14,395 bases of DNA from NCBI GenBank assembly GCA_937899935.1, contig CALCOW010000319.1, positions 1 to 14,395 on the forward strand, written 5' to 3'. This stretch comes from an uncultured Phycisphaerae bacterium (GTDB lineage Bacteria > Planctomycetota > Phycisphaerae > Phycisphaerales > SM1A02). This document shows positions 1 through 7,054 of this stretch, in pieces. Position 1 is the first letter of the stretch, and every line of letters begins with the position of its first letter. The notes below the pieces were generated by a model. That model saw nothing but the letters and a program-made list of their open reading frames with translations. It was not told where the DNA came from and searched no databases. The position numbers were made by a program, and so were the translations under genes.

Positions 1-637
1 TCAGGCCGCGGTGCTGATCAATAATCTTTTTGACCTCAAACGGCTGGGGCACATCAGGAACACTAATCTCAGCGGTCGGGTCCCCACCACCGGCCGACGA
101 GTCGAGCACAATCCGACCAATCCCAGTGATCCTCTGGAAAAAACTTTGCTCAATTCTCAAATTGCGGACATGAGAGTGCAGTACTTCATTGGTATGACGT
201 GAAAGCAGCCCTTTTCGATGCATGGTTCGGTGAGTTGTCACCTTGACAGATTCAGAAAGATGCCCCAGGTACCACACCCCCCACCAAATCACGCCACCAA
301 GAATCCCGAAAACACCAAGATAACCCACGACATCACGGAGCCACGAAGCCTCGTCGTCTGCGGCGATGCCATAAATACCAGCTGCAATTGAAAACACGAG
401 CAGCAAGATCATCAGCGAGAAAGCAACGGGGCGAGCTCGAAACATCGCTCGTCTTAATTGCAGTAACTGCCGCTCTTGAGCATCTTGAGTTTTCCTTCTT
501 GAGGTCGTGGCAGCCGACTGCTGACTGGAAGGTAGTCTGTTGATGTCGCCACAATGCGGGCAAGCCGTACGATCAGCACCCGGGGCAAGTCCGGAGGGCT
601 CAAAAGTCTTACTGCAGTTATCACATTCAATAAACAT
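1..637 (-). CDS. Zinc-ribbon and bacterial PH (bPH2/DUF304) domain membrane protein, partial (C-terminus beyond window)
   Basis: The reading frame is open from the ATG at 637 to the window edge, giving 212 residues with no stop. Residues 5-29 hold a short zinc ribbon with two Cys-x2-Cys pairs (C5/C8 and C26/C29). Two hydrophobic segments follow at about 71-93 and 103-126. Residues 129-210 read like a bPH2 domain: a threonine/arginine-rich strand, a GLLSR turn, a GIGRIVLDSS strand and a final helix of the FEVKKIIDQH type. Such proteins are membrane-bound, and the soluble PH fold usually faces the cytoplasm; the exact role is unknown. I chose 637 because AGGA lies 7 bases upstream. An in-frame ATG at 664 would add nine residues but has no visible ribosome site. 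The YjbQ-family gene ends just upstream (stop at 669), so the two are probably co-transcribed. The missing part cannot be judged. Confidence 0.78.
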   Translation of the reverse strand, partial: MFIECDNCSKTFEPSGLAPGADRTACPHCGDINRLPSSQQSAATTSRRKTQDAQERQLLQLRRAMFRARPVAFSLMILLLVFSIAAGIYGIAADDEASWLRDVVGYLGVFGILGGVIWWGVWYLGHLSESVKVTTHRTMHRKGLLSRHTNEVLHSHVRNLRIEQSFFQRITGIGRIVLDSSAGGGDPTAEISVPDVPQPFEVKKIIDQHRGL

Positions 638-668
638 AGGGGCATCCTGGATCGCTTTTGCCATGGCG

Positions 669-1079
669 TCAATCACCATGTAGGTGAATCACTATTTTAC
701 GATGATGAGGTCGACTGCGGTGCTCCCAAAGATAAACGCCTTGCCAAGTCCCTAACGCTGGCGCACTTTCGACAATGGGGATCGAAAGTGAAACATCTGT
801 GAGTGCCGACTTGATATGGGCTGGCATGTCATCTGGCCCTTCACACGTGTGTTTGTAGAGCGGATCGTTCTCTGGCACCAGACGTTCGAACCACTGCTCA
901 AGATCATGCCTGGCAGTAGGATCAGCATTTTCTTGGATCGTGAGGCTTGCTGAAGTGTGTTGCACCATGACCGTCATAACACCTTCTTTGATGCCGGAAG
1001 CCTTGACCAGTTGACGAATCTCCTGCGTCATCTCGTAAAGACCCTGGCCAGATGTTTTTAGTTCAACATGACTGATCAT
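669..1079 (-). CDS. YjbQ / UPF0047 family protein (secondary thiamine-phosphate synthase type)
   Basis: The 136-residue product is full length for the family. It shows the family's signature blocks in order: HTSASL at 41-46 followed by E50-N51 and DPTARHD at 53-59, then GPDDMPAHIK at 81-90, GTWQGVYLWEHR at 110-121 and a C-terminal strand ending near HLHGD. I recognise close similarity to E. coli YjbQ along the whole length. Some members have weak thiamine-phosphate synthase activity, and the family is annotated that way, but the physiological role is not settled. It is a small cytosolic homotrimer-type fold with conserved His/Asp/Glu residues that suggest a metal or phosphate site. It lies between the FHA gene (55-bp gap) and the PH-domain gene, all on the minus strand. 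No strong Shine-Dalgarno sequence precedes the ATG, so translation may depend partly on coupling. Confidence 0.93.
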   Translation of the reverse strand: MISHVELKTSGQGLYEMTQEIRQLVKASGIKEGVMTVMVQHTSASLTIQENADPTARHDLEQWFERLVPENDPLYKHTCEGPDDMPAHIKSALTDVSLSIPIVESAPALGTWQGVYLWEHRSRPHHRKIVIHLHGD

Positions 1080-1134
1080 TGGCTATTCATGAGGCGAACC
1101 AAAAGAAGTTAAATCAACCACTAGGCACGCCATG

Positions 1135-1515
1135 TCACGTGCGATCTCCGATCACTCTCTTCCAGACAGATCGATCAATAAACTTCATGACTGTTTGTCC
1201 AACTGTAATGATGTCACCATCATGCAATCGCGTTGGCTCTTCCAAAATAGCGCCATTAACACGTGTCCCATTATGAGATTCGAGATCACGTAACGTAAAA
1301 GCGCTGCCTTCTTGATCGATGATGCAGTGATGCCGACTGACATCCTGATCATTGAGCACAATCAAGTTATGGACATGTCTACCAACTGATGCGGGACCAC
1401 CATCGAGATTGGCTCGCTCGACACCACCTCGTTGGTGGGAATGATCGCTCGCCGCCGTTGCGACCGTTGGAATAAGTCCCATGGTTCCTGATCTGGTAAT
1501 CTCAAGATAAGCCAT
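1135..1515 (-). CDS. FHA-domain (phosphothreonine-binding) protein
   Basis: The 126-residue protein is essentially one forkhead-associated domain with a 40-residue N-terminal extension. Diagnostic FHA residues are visible: SVGRHVHN (44-51, with G45-R46), DVSRHHC (58-64, with S60, R61, H62), SHNGTRVNG (80-88, with N82, T84 and N87-G88) and HDGDIITVG (98-106). These residues form the phosphothreonine-reading surface, so the protein probably binds a Thr-phosphorylated partner made by a Ser/Thr kinase encoded elsewhere; no kinase is in the window. There is no signal peptide or membrane segment. The ATG at 1515 is preceded by AAGGTGA with six intervening bases, which is better than the alternative TTG one codon upstream. 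It is the first gene of the leftward group and is divergent from the lipoprotein gene. Confidence 0.92.
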   Translation of the reverse strand: MAYLEITRSGTMGLIPTVATAASDHSHQRGGVERANLDGGPASVGRHVHNLIVLNDQDVSRHHCIIDQEGSAFTLRDLESHNGTRVNGAILEEPTRLHDGDIITVGQTVMKFIDRSVWKRVIGDRT

Positions 1516-1677
1516 CAAATGTCACCTTACTGCGATCAAAGAGGCATCCTGCTCGATTTAAGGATTCTCTCATATCCACGAGCCAAATCCTAGCCCTTAT
1601 CCAGGCAAATATCTGCCGTCCGAGAAAGCCAGGGGTCCGTGCATGGAACCAGCCACGATTCCTGGAGGGTTGATAAA

Positions 1678-2409
1678 GTGCGTATGCATTCCACTCCAAT
1701 GCTTCAAAGGCACCTCTCCCAGAGACGAAAGCGGCGTTTCAAAAGAATGTATGGACTCGTTGGCATATCAAAGTGGTCTCCTCTACTACTGCTACTGACT
1801 GCCGTTGGCGCTGGGTGCTCGCCTATGGATGGCGTACAGCAAAACACGCAAACAAGCGCCAAGTGGCTAACGTTGCCCCTTAATCGTGCTACGAATGAAT
1901 CACCATTTCTTGGTTATGCGGCTTCTGGCTATCTAGAGCATGCATATAAATCGGCGCTACAAGATGCGATGGATGCAGACATGCCCGCCAATGATTTTCC
2001 CGCAGCATCGATCCAGAGAATCTTCGGTGTTTGGGAACCTGTTTCAGGCACCATGCGCGTGACGATCTTGATGGCCCCAGTCACTCATACCAAGTCTGAC
2101 ATGCCTCCGACAACTTTACAACAACAACTCACTCATAGTGTCGCTGTACAAGAAGGCACCCTTAATCAACCATCGCGAATACCATTAGTCGATCTCTGTC
2201 CAGTTGATCCGGATGCAATACGTTTTACTGGTCGAGCGGCCACACTCGATATCCAAACTGCTTTTGAAAATGCCGTTGTCCGGGCGCTACCCTCTCGCAA
2301 TGGCGTAAGAGATCCATTGCACTTCGTGGTGTGTTCTATTGCTGCTACAGGCGGACCAGTGGAAGGCACCCCAGATGCAGTGGTTACGATTGAAGTTGAA
2401 TCGCCATAG
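1678..2409 (+). CDS. Putative exported lipoprotein of unknown function
   Basis: I do not recognise a family. Using the GTG at 1678 gives 243 residues. That start is favoured because GGAGGG lies eight bases upstream; ATGs at 1639, 1684, 1699 and 1747 share the frame, and only 1747 would give a short conventional signal peptide. The N-terminus is unusually long and basic (nine arginines or lysines in the first 23 residues), then a hydrophobic core at about 34-46 ends in G-A-G-C with the cysteine at 47. This resembles a lipoprotein signal, but position -3 is Gly rather than Leu/Val, so plain secretion is also possible. The mature part is about 195 residues, soluble-looking, with two cysteines. 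It is 18 bp upstream of the PAP2 phosphatase gene and probably shares its transcript. The extracytoplasmic location is inferred; the function is unknown. Confidence 0.72.
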   Translation: MRMHSTPMLQRHLSQRRKRRFKRMYGLVGISKWSPLLLLLTAVGAGCSPMDGVQQNTQTSAKWLTLPLNRATNESPFLGYAASGYLEHAYKSALQDAMDADMPANDFPAASIQRIFGVWEPVSGTMRVTILMAPVTHTKSDMPPTTLQQQLTHSVAVQEGTLNQPSRIPLVDLCPVDPDAIRFTGRAATLDIQTAFENAVVRALPSRNGVRDPLHFVVCSIAATGGPVEGTPDAVVTIEVESP

Positions 2410-2427
2410 GTTCACAACGAGATACTG

Positions 2428-3159
2428 ATGACTAAATTCAACAACCAGCTTTCTTCCCTCCCGCTTTGGCTGAAGAGCGCGTATCTTGAAAATGACCGCA
2501 ATCGTGTCGCCTTCTACGTTCTCGCAGTCACGTTGATTGCAGCAGCTTTATTCAGTTGGTTTTTCGCCGATCAAGCAGTGACTCAAGCCACCTATCTTCT
2601 CAAAACCAGGCCGACCATCATTGTCGCGGAATTTTTGACTTTCTTTGGTCGCACGGAACCATGGATTGCGGTCTTTCTCGCCCTATTAATTGCAGCGCGA
2701 ATTGGGCGTTTTGAAGCGATTGCAGCCTGGGCTTGGTTTGGCCTCTTGTCCATCATTCTTTCAGGACTCCTCGTGCCACTAATCAAGATCATTGTTGGGC
2801 GCGTTCGACCAAGTTTATTTCTTGAAGAAGGGATCTACGGATTCCAATTTTTCAAAATCAGTTATGACTACAACAGTTGCCCATCTGGCCATGCCACCAC
2901 CATTGCAACAGCGTGCACTGTCTTTTGGCTTATGAATCATCGCCTCGGACCACTCTGGGTTCTCATTGCGGCTGTTGTCGGAGCCACCCGAGTGGTGCTG
3001 GAAGCACACTTCATGAGCGATGTTTTCTTGGGCTTCCTTACTGGTGTCACGGTTACTCTTTTGATTCAGCTCTGGTGGATCTCTGATAACCGCCGGAAAT
3101 TTCTTGGCCCCTATACGGCGACACTTGAATTGCGTCAAAGAGCAATGTCCACAACTTGA
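2428..3159 (+). CDS. PAP2-family membrane phosphatase
   Basis: The 243-residue protein carries all three motifs of the type 2 phosphatidic acid phosphatase/haloperoxidase family: K120-x6-R127-P128 in KIIVGRVRP, P152-S-G-H155, and T187-R188-x5-H194-x3-D198. H155 and H194 are the expected catalytic pair. About five to six hydrophobic segments (around 28-46, 62-72, 79-92, 100-122, 157-169, 175-187, 196-217) place it in the inner membrane with the active site facing the periplasm. Members remove phosphate from lipid phosphates such as phosphatidate, phosphatidylglycerophosphate or undecaprenyl pyrophosphate; the actual substrate cannot be read from the sequence. The ribosome site is weak. It follows the putative lipoprotein gene by 18 bp. 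Its last 25 bases overlap the 3' end of the convergent adenine deaminase gene. Confidence 0.93.
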   Translation: MTKFNNQLSSLPLWLKSAYLENDRNRVAFYVLAVTLIAAALFSWFFADQAVTQATYLLKTRPTIIVAEFLTFFGRTEPWIAVFLALLIAARIGRFEAIAAWAWFGLLSIILSGLLVPLIKIIVGRVRPSLFLEEGIYGFQFFKISYDYNSCPSGHATTIATACTVFWLMNHRLGPLWVLIAAVVGATRVVLEAHFMSDVFLGFLTGVTVTLLIQLWWISDNRRKFLGPYTATLELRQRAMSTT

Positions 3160-4865
3160 AACTGATCAACGTCGACAAGGCCTTGATCACTCAACTTAAG
3201 ATGTGGGATCACAGACAACGGCATGAAGCTCAACGCCATGGTCGGATCTGGCAGTGTGCAACCAATTTGATCACACGCCTTAGCAAGTGCCTTTCGACTC
3301 TGCACCAGCAATTCGATTGACTCAACCGAGATCAACCCCGCCAAAGCCAGAGGTACGACTGCCAAAACCTGGCCATCCTTCACAATGCACTGACCACCTT
3401 GTGTCTCAAGCAGCGTTTGGGCAGCGCACAGCATATCTGCGTCGTTGGTACCAACCACGGCAAGGTTATGTGCATCATGCCCAACGGTGCTGGCCAAAGC
3501 CCCGCTTTGGATACCAAATCCGTGAACGAAGGCCAGGCCTATATTTCCTGTACCGTGATGCCGCTCGATGACGGCCGCCTTAAGAACATCTGCACTCATA
3601 TCAGCCACAATTTGACCATCAACAATAACTGGCTTTGCTTCCATCGCACCAGTCACAATCTGGCCAGGTTGCATATGAATAACTTTCATCCGCTCAATCC
3701 CTGAAGAAGCCTGCACTGTAAAGGAAGCTTCAGCAAGATCACGGGGTAACACAACCGTGTTCAGCATGTGTGATGGAATTTCTCTTTGTGCCGGCAATTC
3801 TGACACCAATCTGCCGTCGCGTGCCACCAACTGTCCGTGATGCAACACCAAAGATGCTTTGATTGTCTTGAGATCATCAAAGACAAAAAGATCTCCATAA
3901 TCTGTCAAACGATAGTGCTCTGCCGTATGAAGAGAGCCCATCGCTAAGGCCGTCGCGGGATCGAGCCCCAGATCAATGGCTTTGCGAACCACATGATCAA
4001 GGTGCCCCTCTTCGTCCAGGGCCACTGGGTCACGATCATCGGTACAGAAACTGATCCTGGAAGCATTGGCTGGGGTCACCATTGGCAAGAGCGCCTCAAG
4101 GTTCTTCGCCGCACTTCCTTCACGAATATAAATACGCATGCCTGCAGCAAGCTTTTCCTGTGCTTCTACAGCCGTTGTGCACTCGTGGTCAGAGGAGATG
4201 CCAGCTGCAAGATAGGCCTGAAGTTCAAGGCCACGTAGCTGCGGACAGTGCCCATCGACAATGCCATGTTTAAGGCCTAGTGCAACCTTAGCAAGCACAT
4301 CTGGATCTGCATGAACCACACCAGGGAAGTTCATCATCTCGGCCAGTGCAATGATTTGCGGTTCATCAAACAAAGGCGCGAGATCTTCGGCGAGCAACGT
4401 CGTGCCTGAAGATTCTAACGGTGATGCTGGCACGCATGAGGACGCAGCAAAGAAACAGTTCATCGGAATACCGATGGCATCCTGCATCAGAAATCGTATG
4501 CCCTCGATGCCCAACACATTCGCTATCTCATGCGGATCAAAGACCGCGCCTGCCATACCACGTGGCACCACCAGCCGACAGAAATCAGATGGGCGCATCT
4601 GCGTCGACTCAACATGCATGTGGGCATCGATGAGACCGGGTGCCACGAAGGCGCCGTTTAGATCAATGACTTCATTGGCCTGGTTATAATCCGGCCCAAC
4701 CCCAGCAATTCGTTGCCCATAGATGGCAATCTGCACTGGATCAATGGTCCGTGTAAACACATTGACAACTCGACCTCCCTTAAGCAGCAGATCGGCTGGT
4801 CGCTCACCACGTGCAACAGCAATTAAGTTCGGATCGATTCGGCTTGAATGGTCATCTGTTCTCAT
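3135..4865 (-). CDS. ade: Adenine deaminase (amidohydrolase superfamily)
   Basis: The 576-residue product has the length and architecture of bacterial Ade (COG1001 type), which converts adenine to hypoxanthine and ammonia in purine salvage. Visible family blocks: an N-terminal beta domain, PGLIDAHMHVEST at 76-88 (metal ligands H82, H84), DPHEIANV at 110-117, ALAEMMNFPGVV at 173-184, DGHCP at 204-208, GISSDHECTT at 222-231, FCTDDRDP at 273-280, GHDAHNLAVVG at 462-472 and the C-terminal LSFMPLSVIPHLKLSDQGL region. The enzyme is cytosolic and needs divalent metal. It is the last of three closely spaced genes; 33 bp separate it from the upstream fold-IV gene. One oddity: around residues 320-325 the usual glycine/proline-containing turn between the LTD and DLxxxDDL segments appears about eight residues short. 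All presumed catalytic residues are still present. The 3' end overlaps the PAP2 gene. Confidence 0.93.
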   Translation of the reverse strand: MRTDDHSSRIDPNLIAVARGERPADLLLKGGRVVNVFTRTIDPVQIAIYGQRIAGVGPDYNQANEVIDLNGAFVAPGLIDAHMHVESTQMRPSDFCRLVVPRGMAGAVFDPHEIANVLGIEGIRFLMQDAIGIPMNCFFAASSCVPASPLESSGTTLLAEDLAPLFDEPQIIALAEMMNFPGVVHADPDVLAKVALGLKHGIVDGHCPQLRGLELQAYLAAGISSDHECTTAVEAQEKLAAGMRIYIREGSAAKNLEALLPMVTPANASRISFCTDDRDPVALDEEGHLDHVVRKAIDLGLDPATALAMGSLHTAEHYRLTDYGDLFVFDDLKTIKASLVLHHGQLVARDGRLVSELPAQREIPSHMLNTVVLPRDLAEASFTVQASSGIERMKVIHMQPGQIVTGAMEAKPVIVDGQIVADMSADVLKAAVIERHHGTGNIGLAFVHGFGIQSGALASTVGHDAHNLAVVGTNDADMLCAAQTLLETQGGQCIVKDGQVLAVVPLALAGLISVESIELLVQSRKALAKACDQIGCTLPDPTMALSFMPLSVIPHLKLSDQGLVDVDQFQVVDIAL

Positions 4866-4898
4866 AACGGTTCACTCATTGCTGCAACGTATTGTTTG

Positions 4899-5807
4899 CT
4901 ATGCAATCACAGTTCCTTGATGTGATGTTAATTCAAAGTAAGCCTGACTCAGACGTGCCGTCATACTTCCGCTCTCTGGGCATTGCCCCGAACCAATCAT
5001 ACGGCCATCGATTTCCACCACAGCCGCCAACTCACCCATGGTGCCCGTACAAAATACTTCATCAGCTTCGTAAAAATCACTCAGTTTTAAATCTCGAACT
5101 TCGTGAGCAATCTGCATTTGCTCACACAATTCGAGCACCGTAGCACGGGTAATTCCGTCGGGACACGCTACAACGTGTGAGGTACAAACAGTATTGTCTT
5201 TCACAAGGAATAGATGTGTTGCATTGGTTTCTGCCACAAAGTCACGAACGTCCAACATCACTGCATCATCAGCACCAGCAGCATTGGCTTCGATCTTTGC
5301 CAAAATAGAATTCAGTAGGTTGGCATGGTGAATTTGTGGATCGAGCATATCGGGTCGACATCTTCGAAATGAGCTGGTAATGAGACGCAGCCCAGTCTTG
5401 TCATAGACTGGCGCCTTATGTTCTGCAAGCACGATCAGTGTTGGCCCCGATATATTGAGCCGAGGATCCATTCCCGACGTCACTTTAATCCCACGCGTCA
5501 GTGTGAGACGAATGTGCACACCATCAGTCATTGCATTGGCTGCCAGCGTCTTCTTAATTTGCTCAGTGATCTCTTGATGAGAAGGAATCTCAGCAAAAGA
5601 GAGTGCTTGAGCTGAAGCGCGTAAACGATCGAGATGTTCAGTGAGCTTGAAGATGCGACCGCAGTAAACGCGTAGCCCCTCCCAAACTGCATCACCACCC
5701 TGGACGGCCGAGTCGAAGGGACTGATACCGGCTTCCTCTCTAGGTATCAGTTGCCCATTGATATTAATCAGAATATGTTCGTTGGCTTGGTTGAACTCTT
5801 GCAGCAT
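4899..5807 (-). CDS. Class IV PLP-fold aminotransferase-like protein lacking the catalytic lysine
   Basis: The 302-residue protein has the full fold-IV (branched-chain/D-amino-acid aminotransferase) plan: ISPFDSAVQGGDAVWEGLRVY near 28-48, HLDRLRASA at 58-66, IRLTLTRG at 99-106, then DPQIHHANLLNSILAKIEAN at 156-175, VAETNATHLFLVKD at 191-204, GITRATV at 218-224 and TGTMGEL at 254-260. In active members the Schiff-base lysine lies in an I-K-x-x-N-x-L context; here that position is H160 and the codon is plainly CAC. K171 lies eleven residues later and is not the normal position. E193 and the GITR phosphate-binding turn remain, so PLP or another phosphate ligand may still bind. From memory, plant BCAT-like proteins 1 and 2 show the same IHHxNLLN sequence. 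The start lies two bases after the sulfotransferase-like gene's stop, implying translational coupling. Substrate and activity are unknown. Confidence 0.9.
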   Translation of the reverse strand: MLQEFNQANEHILININGQLIPREEAGISPFDSAVQGGDAVWEGLRVYCGRIFKLTEHLDRLRASAQALSFAEIPSHQEITEQIKKTLAANAMTDGVHIRLTLTRGIKVTSGMDPRLNISGPTLIVLAEHKAPVYDKTGLRLITSSFRRCRPDMLDPQIHHANLLNSILAKIEANAAGADDAVMLDVRDFVAETNATHLFLVKDNTVCTSHVVACPDGITRATVLELCEQMQIAHEVRDLKLSDFYEADEVFCTGTMGELAAVVEIDGRMIGSGQCPESGSMTARLSQAYFELTSHQGTVIA

Positions 5808-5809
5808 AG

Positions 5810-6553
5810 TCAGACCGCCTGTGACGCCTCCGGCAAAATACGATGGGCATACAGCCGTGCATACGGCTCGAGACAGGCATCGTACAGTTCCTGGGCAGCA
5901 TCAGGGATGGGCTGTGGACTTGGATTCCAAGAACGAAATCCAGTCGAACGCTCAACCTGGTCGTACCAGTGCTTGGCCCATATACCATCAGTCTCTCGGG
6001 GGCCAGCCGACCAGGCCAACATATCTGAAGAAAACGGAACCCCAATCTGCTGACAAAGCGCTTTGAGCATCCCTTCTGGATTCATTAGAACATCCCGAGC
6101 ATCAAGCACCGGGGGCACAAAATCTTGGTCACACAGAGACTCAAACAATTCAACTTGCTGCGGCAAACCTGTATCAGTGATCTGTGGCTGGTCGAGATGA
6201 TGCGACAGGCTTGGGATCATCTCACGTGGATCTCGAATAAGAAAACAGTTGGTCATGTCTTTAATCCAACTGCGATCAATGTTGGCAAGAAGATGATGGG
6301 CCATGTGCTTTTGATAGTAGATGTTAAAAGGTTGAGGTGGATCCCTCTGCAAAAGAGTGATCACTGCTTTTGAGTCGGCTTCATGAACGGCGATAACTTC
6401 TTCCGCACCGGGATGATCCAACCCAGTGACTTGTAAGTAGTGTGCATAAAATGGCTCATCAATAACATAGGTGTCTGGACGGGTTTCCCAGGATCTCATC
6501 ATGGCTGTTGAAATATTTCGTGGACCAGACCACATTGCAATACGTGTCATCAT
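5810..6553 (-). CDS. Sulfotransferase-like P-loop protein
   Basis: The 247-residue protein begins with a short strand and a nucleotide-binding loop, WSGPRNISTAMMRSW at 8-22, which is the 5'-phosphosulfate loop of sulfotransferase-like proteins (Sulfotransfer-type, COG4639-like neighbours excluded by motif). YVIDEPFYAHYLQVTGLDHP follows at 29-48, then QKHM at 81-84, FLIRDPREMIPSL at 104-116 (the usual 3'-phosphate-binding strand and helix), VLDARDVLMNPEGML at 149-163 and WSAGPRETDGIWAKHWYD at 181-198. Order and spacing match the N-terminal half of plant branched-chain-aminotransferase-like proteins as I recall them. Whether it uses PAPS is unproven. Two adjacent ATGs (6553, 6550) follow a GGGG element, so the exact start is uncertain by one codon. 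It is the first gene of the unit that continues with the fold-IV protein and adenine deaminase. It is divergent from the cold-shock-domain gene. Confidence 0.87.
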   Translation of the reverse strand: MMTRIAMWSGPRNISTAMMRSWETRPDTYVIDEPFYAHYLQVTGLDHPGAEEVIAVHEADSKAVITLLQRDPPQPFNIYYQKHMAHHLLANIDRSWIKDMTNCFLIRDPREMIPSLSHHLDQPQITDTGLPQQVELFESLCDQDFVPPVLDARDVLMNPEGMLKALCQQIGVPFSSDMLAWSAGPRETDGIWAKHWYDQVERSTGFRSWNPSPQPIPDAAQELYDACLEPYARLYAHRILPEASQAV

Positions 6554-6669
6554 TACCCCATGTCACAACAGTGCGGCCAATATGTAAAGGCCAGATCGCG
6601 CCTCTACGATCCTCTGCTTGAGCCTCATATCCGCGTGATCGGCTAAAAAGCCAGTTATTGCGCATCATG

Positions 6670-6675
6670 TATACT
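6670..6675 (+). promoter_or_regulatory. Possible -10 element for the cold-shock-domain gene
   Basis: TATACT, one base from the sigma-70 consensus, lies 52 bases upstream of the GTG start, with TG immediately before it. No convincing -35 hexamer is found 16-18 bases upstream, so the assignment is weak. The 174-bp gap is divergent and must also hold the promoter of the sulfotransferase-like unit, for which I see no clear element. Confidence 0.25.
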
Positions 6676-6727
6676 CTTAAGAACTAGATTTTCCGACTTT
6701 TCAGGGGTCATCAGTTGGGGGACCTGC

Positions 6728-7054
6728 GTGCCTGCAATTCCAAAAGTAAGAACCAAAAAGAAGCCGTTGCCACGGACCAAAGGTCGCGTGAAGTGGTTCA
6801 ATGACACGAAAGGTTTCGGCTATATCACTCCCGATGACGGAACCCACGACATCCTTCTTGATGAAACCGCCGCGGTCTCTGGCCCAGTACCTACAAATCT
6901 ACTCTTCCGTCAGGGTGAATGTGTCGAGTATGAAGTTCAATCAAACCATCGCGGCCGCCCCGTAGCCACCAACGTATGCCGTCTCTCGGCTTCGGTCGAT
7001 GCACAAATTCCGCTCAAGTCACCTCCCGCGCGACGTGACAAAGATGCATCTTGA
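6728..7054 (+). CDS. Cold-shock-domain (CSD) nucleic-acid-binding protein
   Basis: The 108-residue protein starts with GTG, preceded by a run GGGGGA five bases upstream. Residues 1-17 are a lysine/arginine/proline-rich extension. Residues 18-86 are a cold-shock domain: GRVKWFNDTKGFGYI at 19-33 contains the first strand and RNP-1 (KGFGYI, 28-33). The RNP-2 position, normally a D-V/I-F-V-H type strand, reads HDILLDE (40-46), so the usual aromatic and histidine are replaced. A C-terminal tail of about 22 residues rich in Pro/Ala/Arg/Lys follows. The likely role is binding single-stranded RNA or DNA in the cytoplasm, possibly as an RNA chaperone, with altered base stacking because of the RNP-2 changes. 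It is divergent from the sulfotransferase-like unit; its stop codon abuts the stop codon of the convergent phosphoesterase gene. Confidence 0.88.
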   Translation: MPAIPKVRTKKKPLPRTKGRVKWFNDTKGFGYITPDDGTHDILLDETAAVSGPVPTNLLFRQGECVEYEVQSNHRGRPVATNVCRLSASVDAQIPLKSPPARRDKDAS

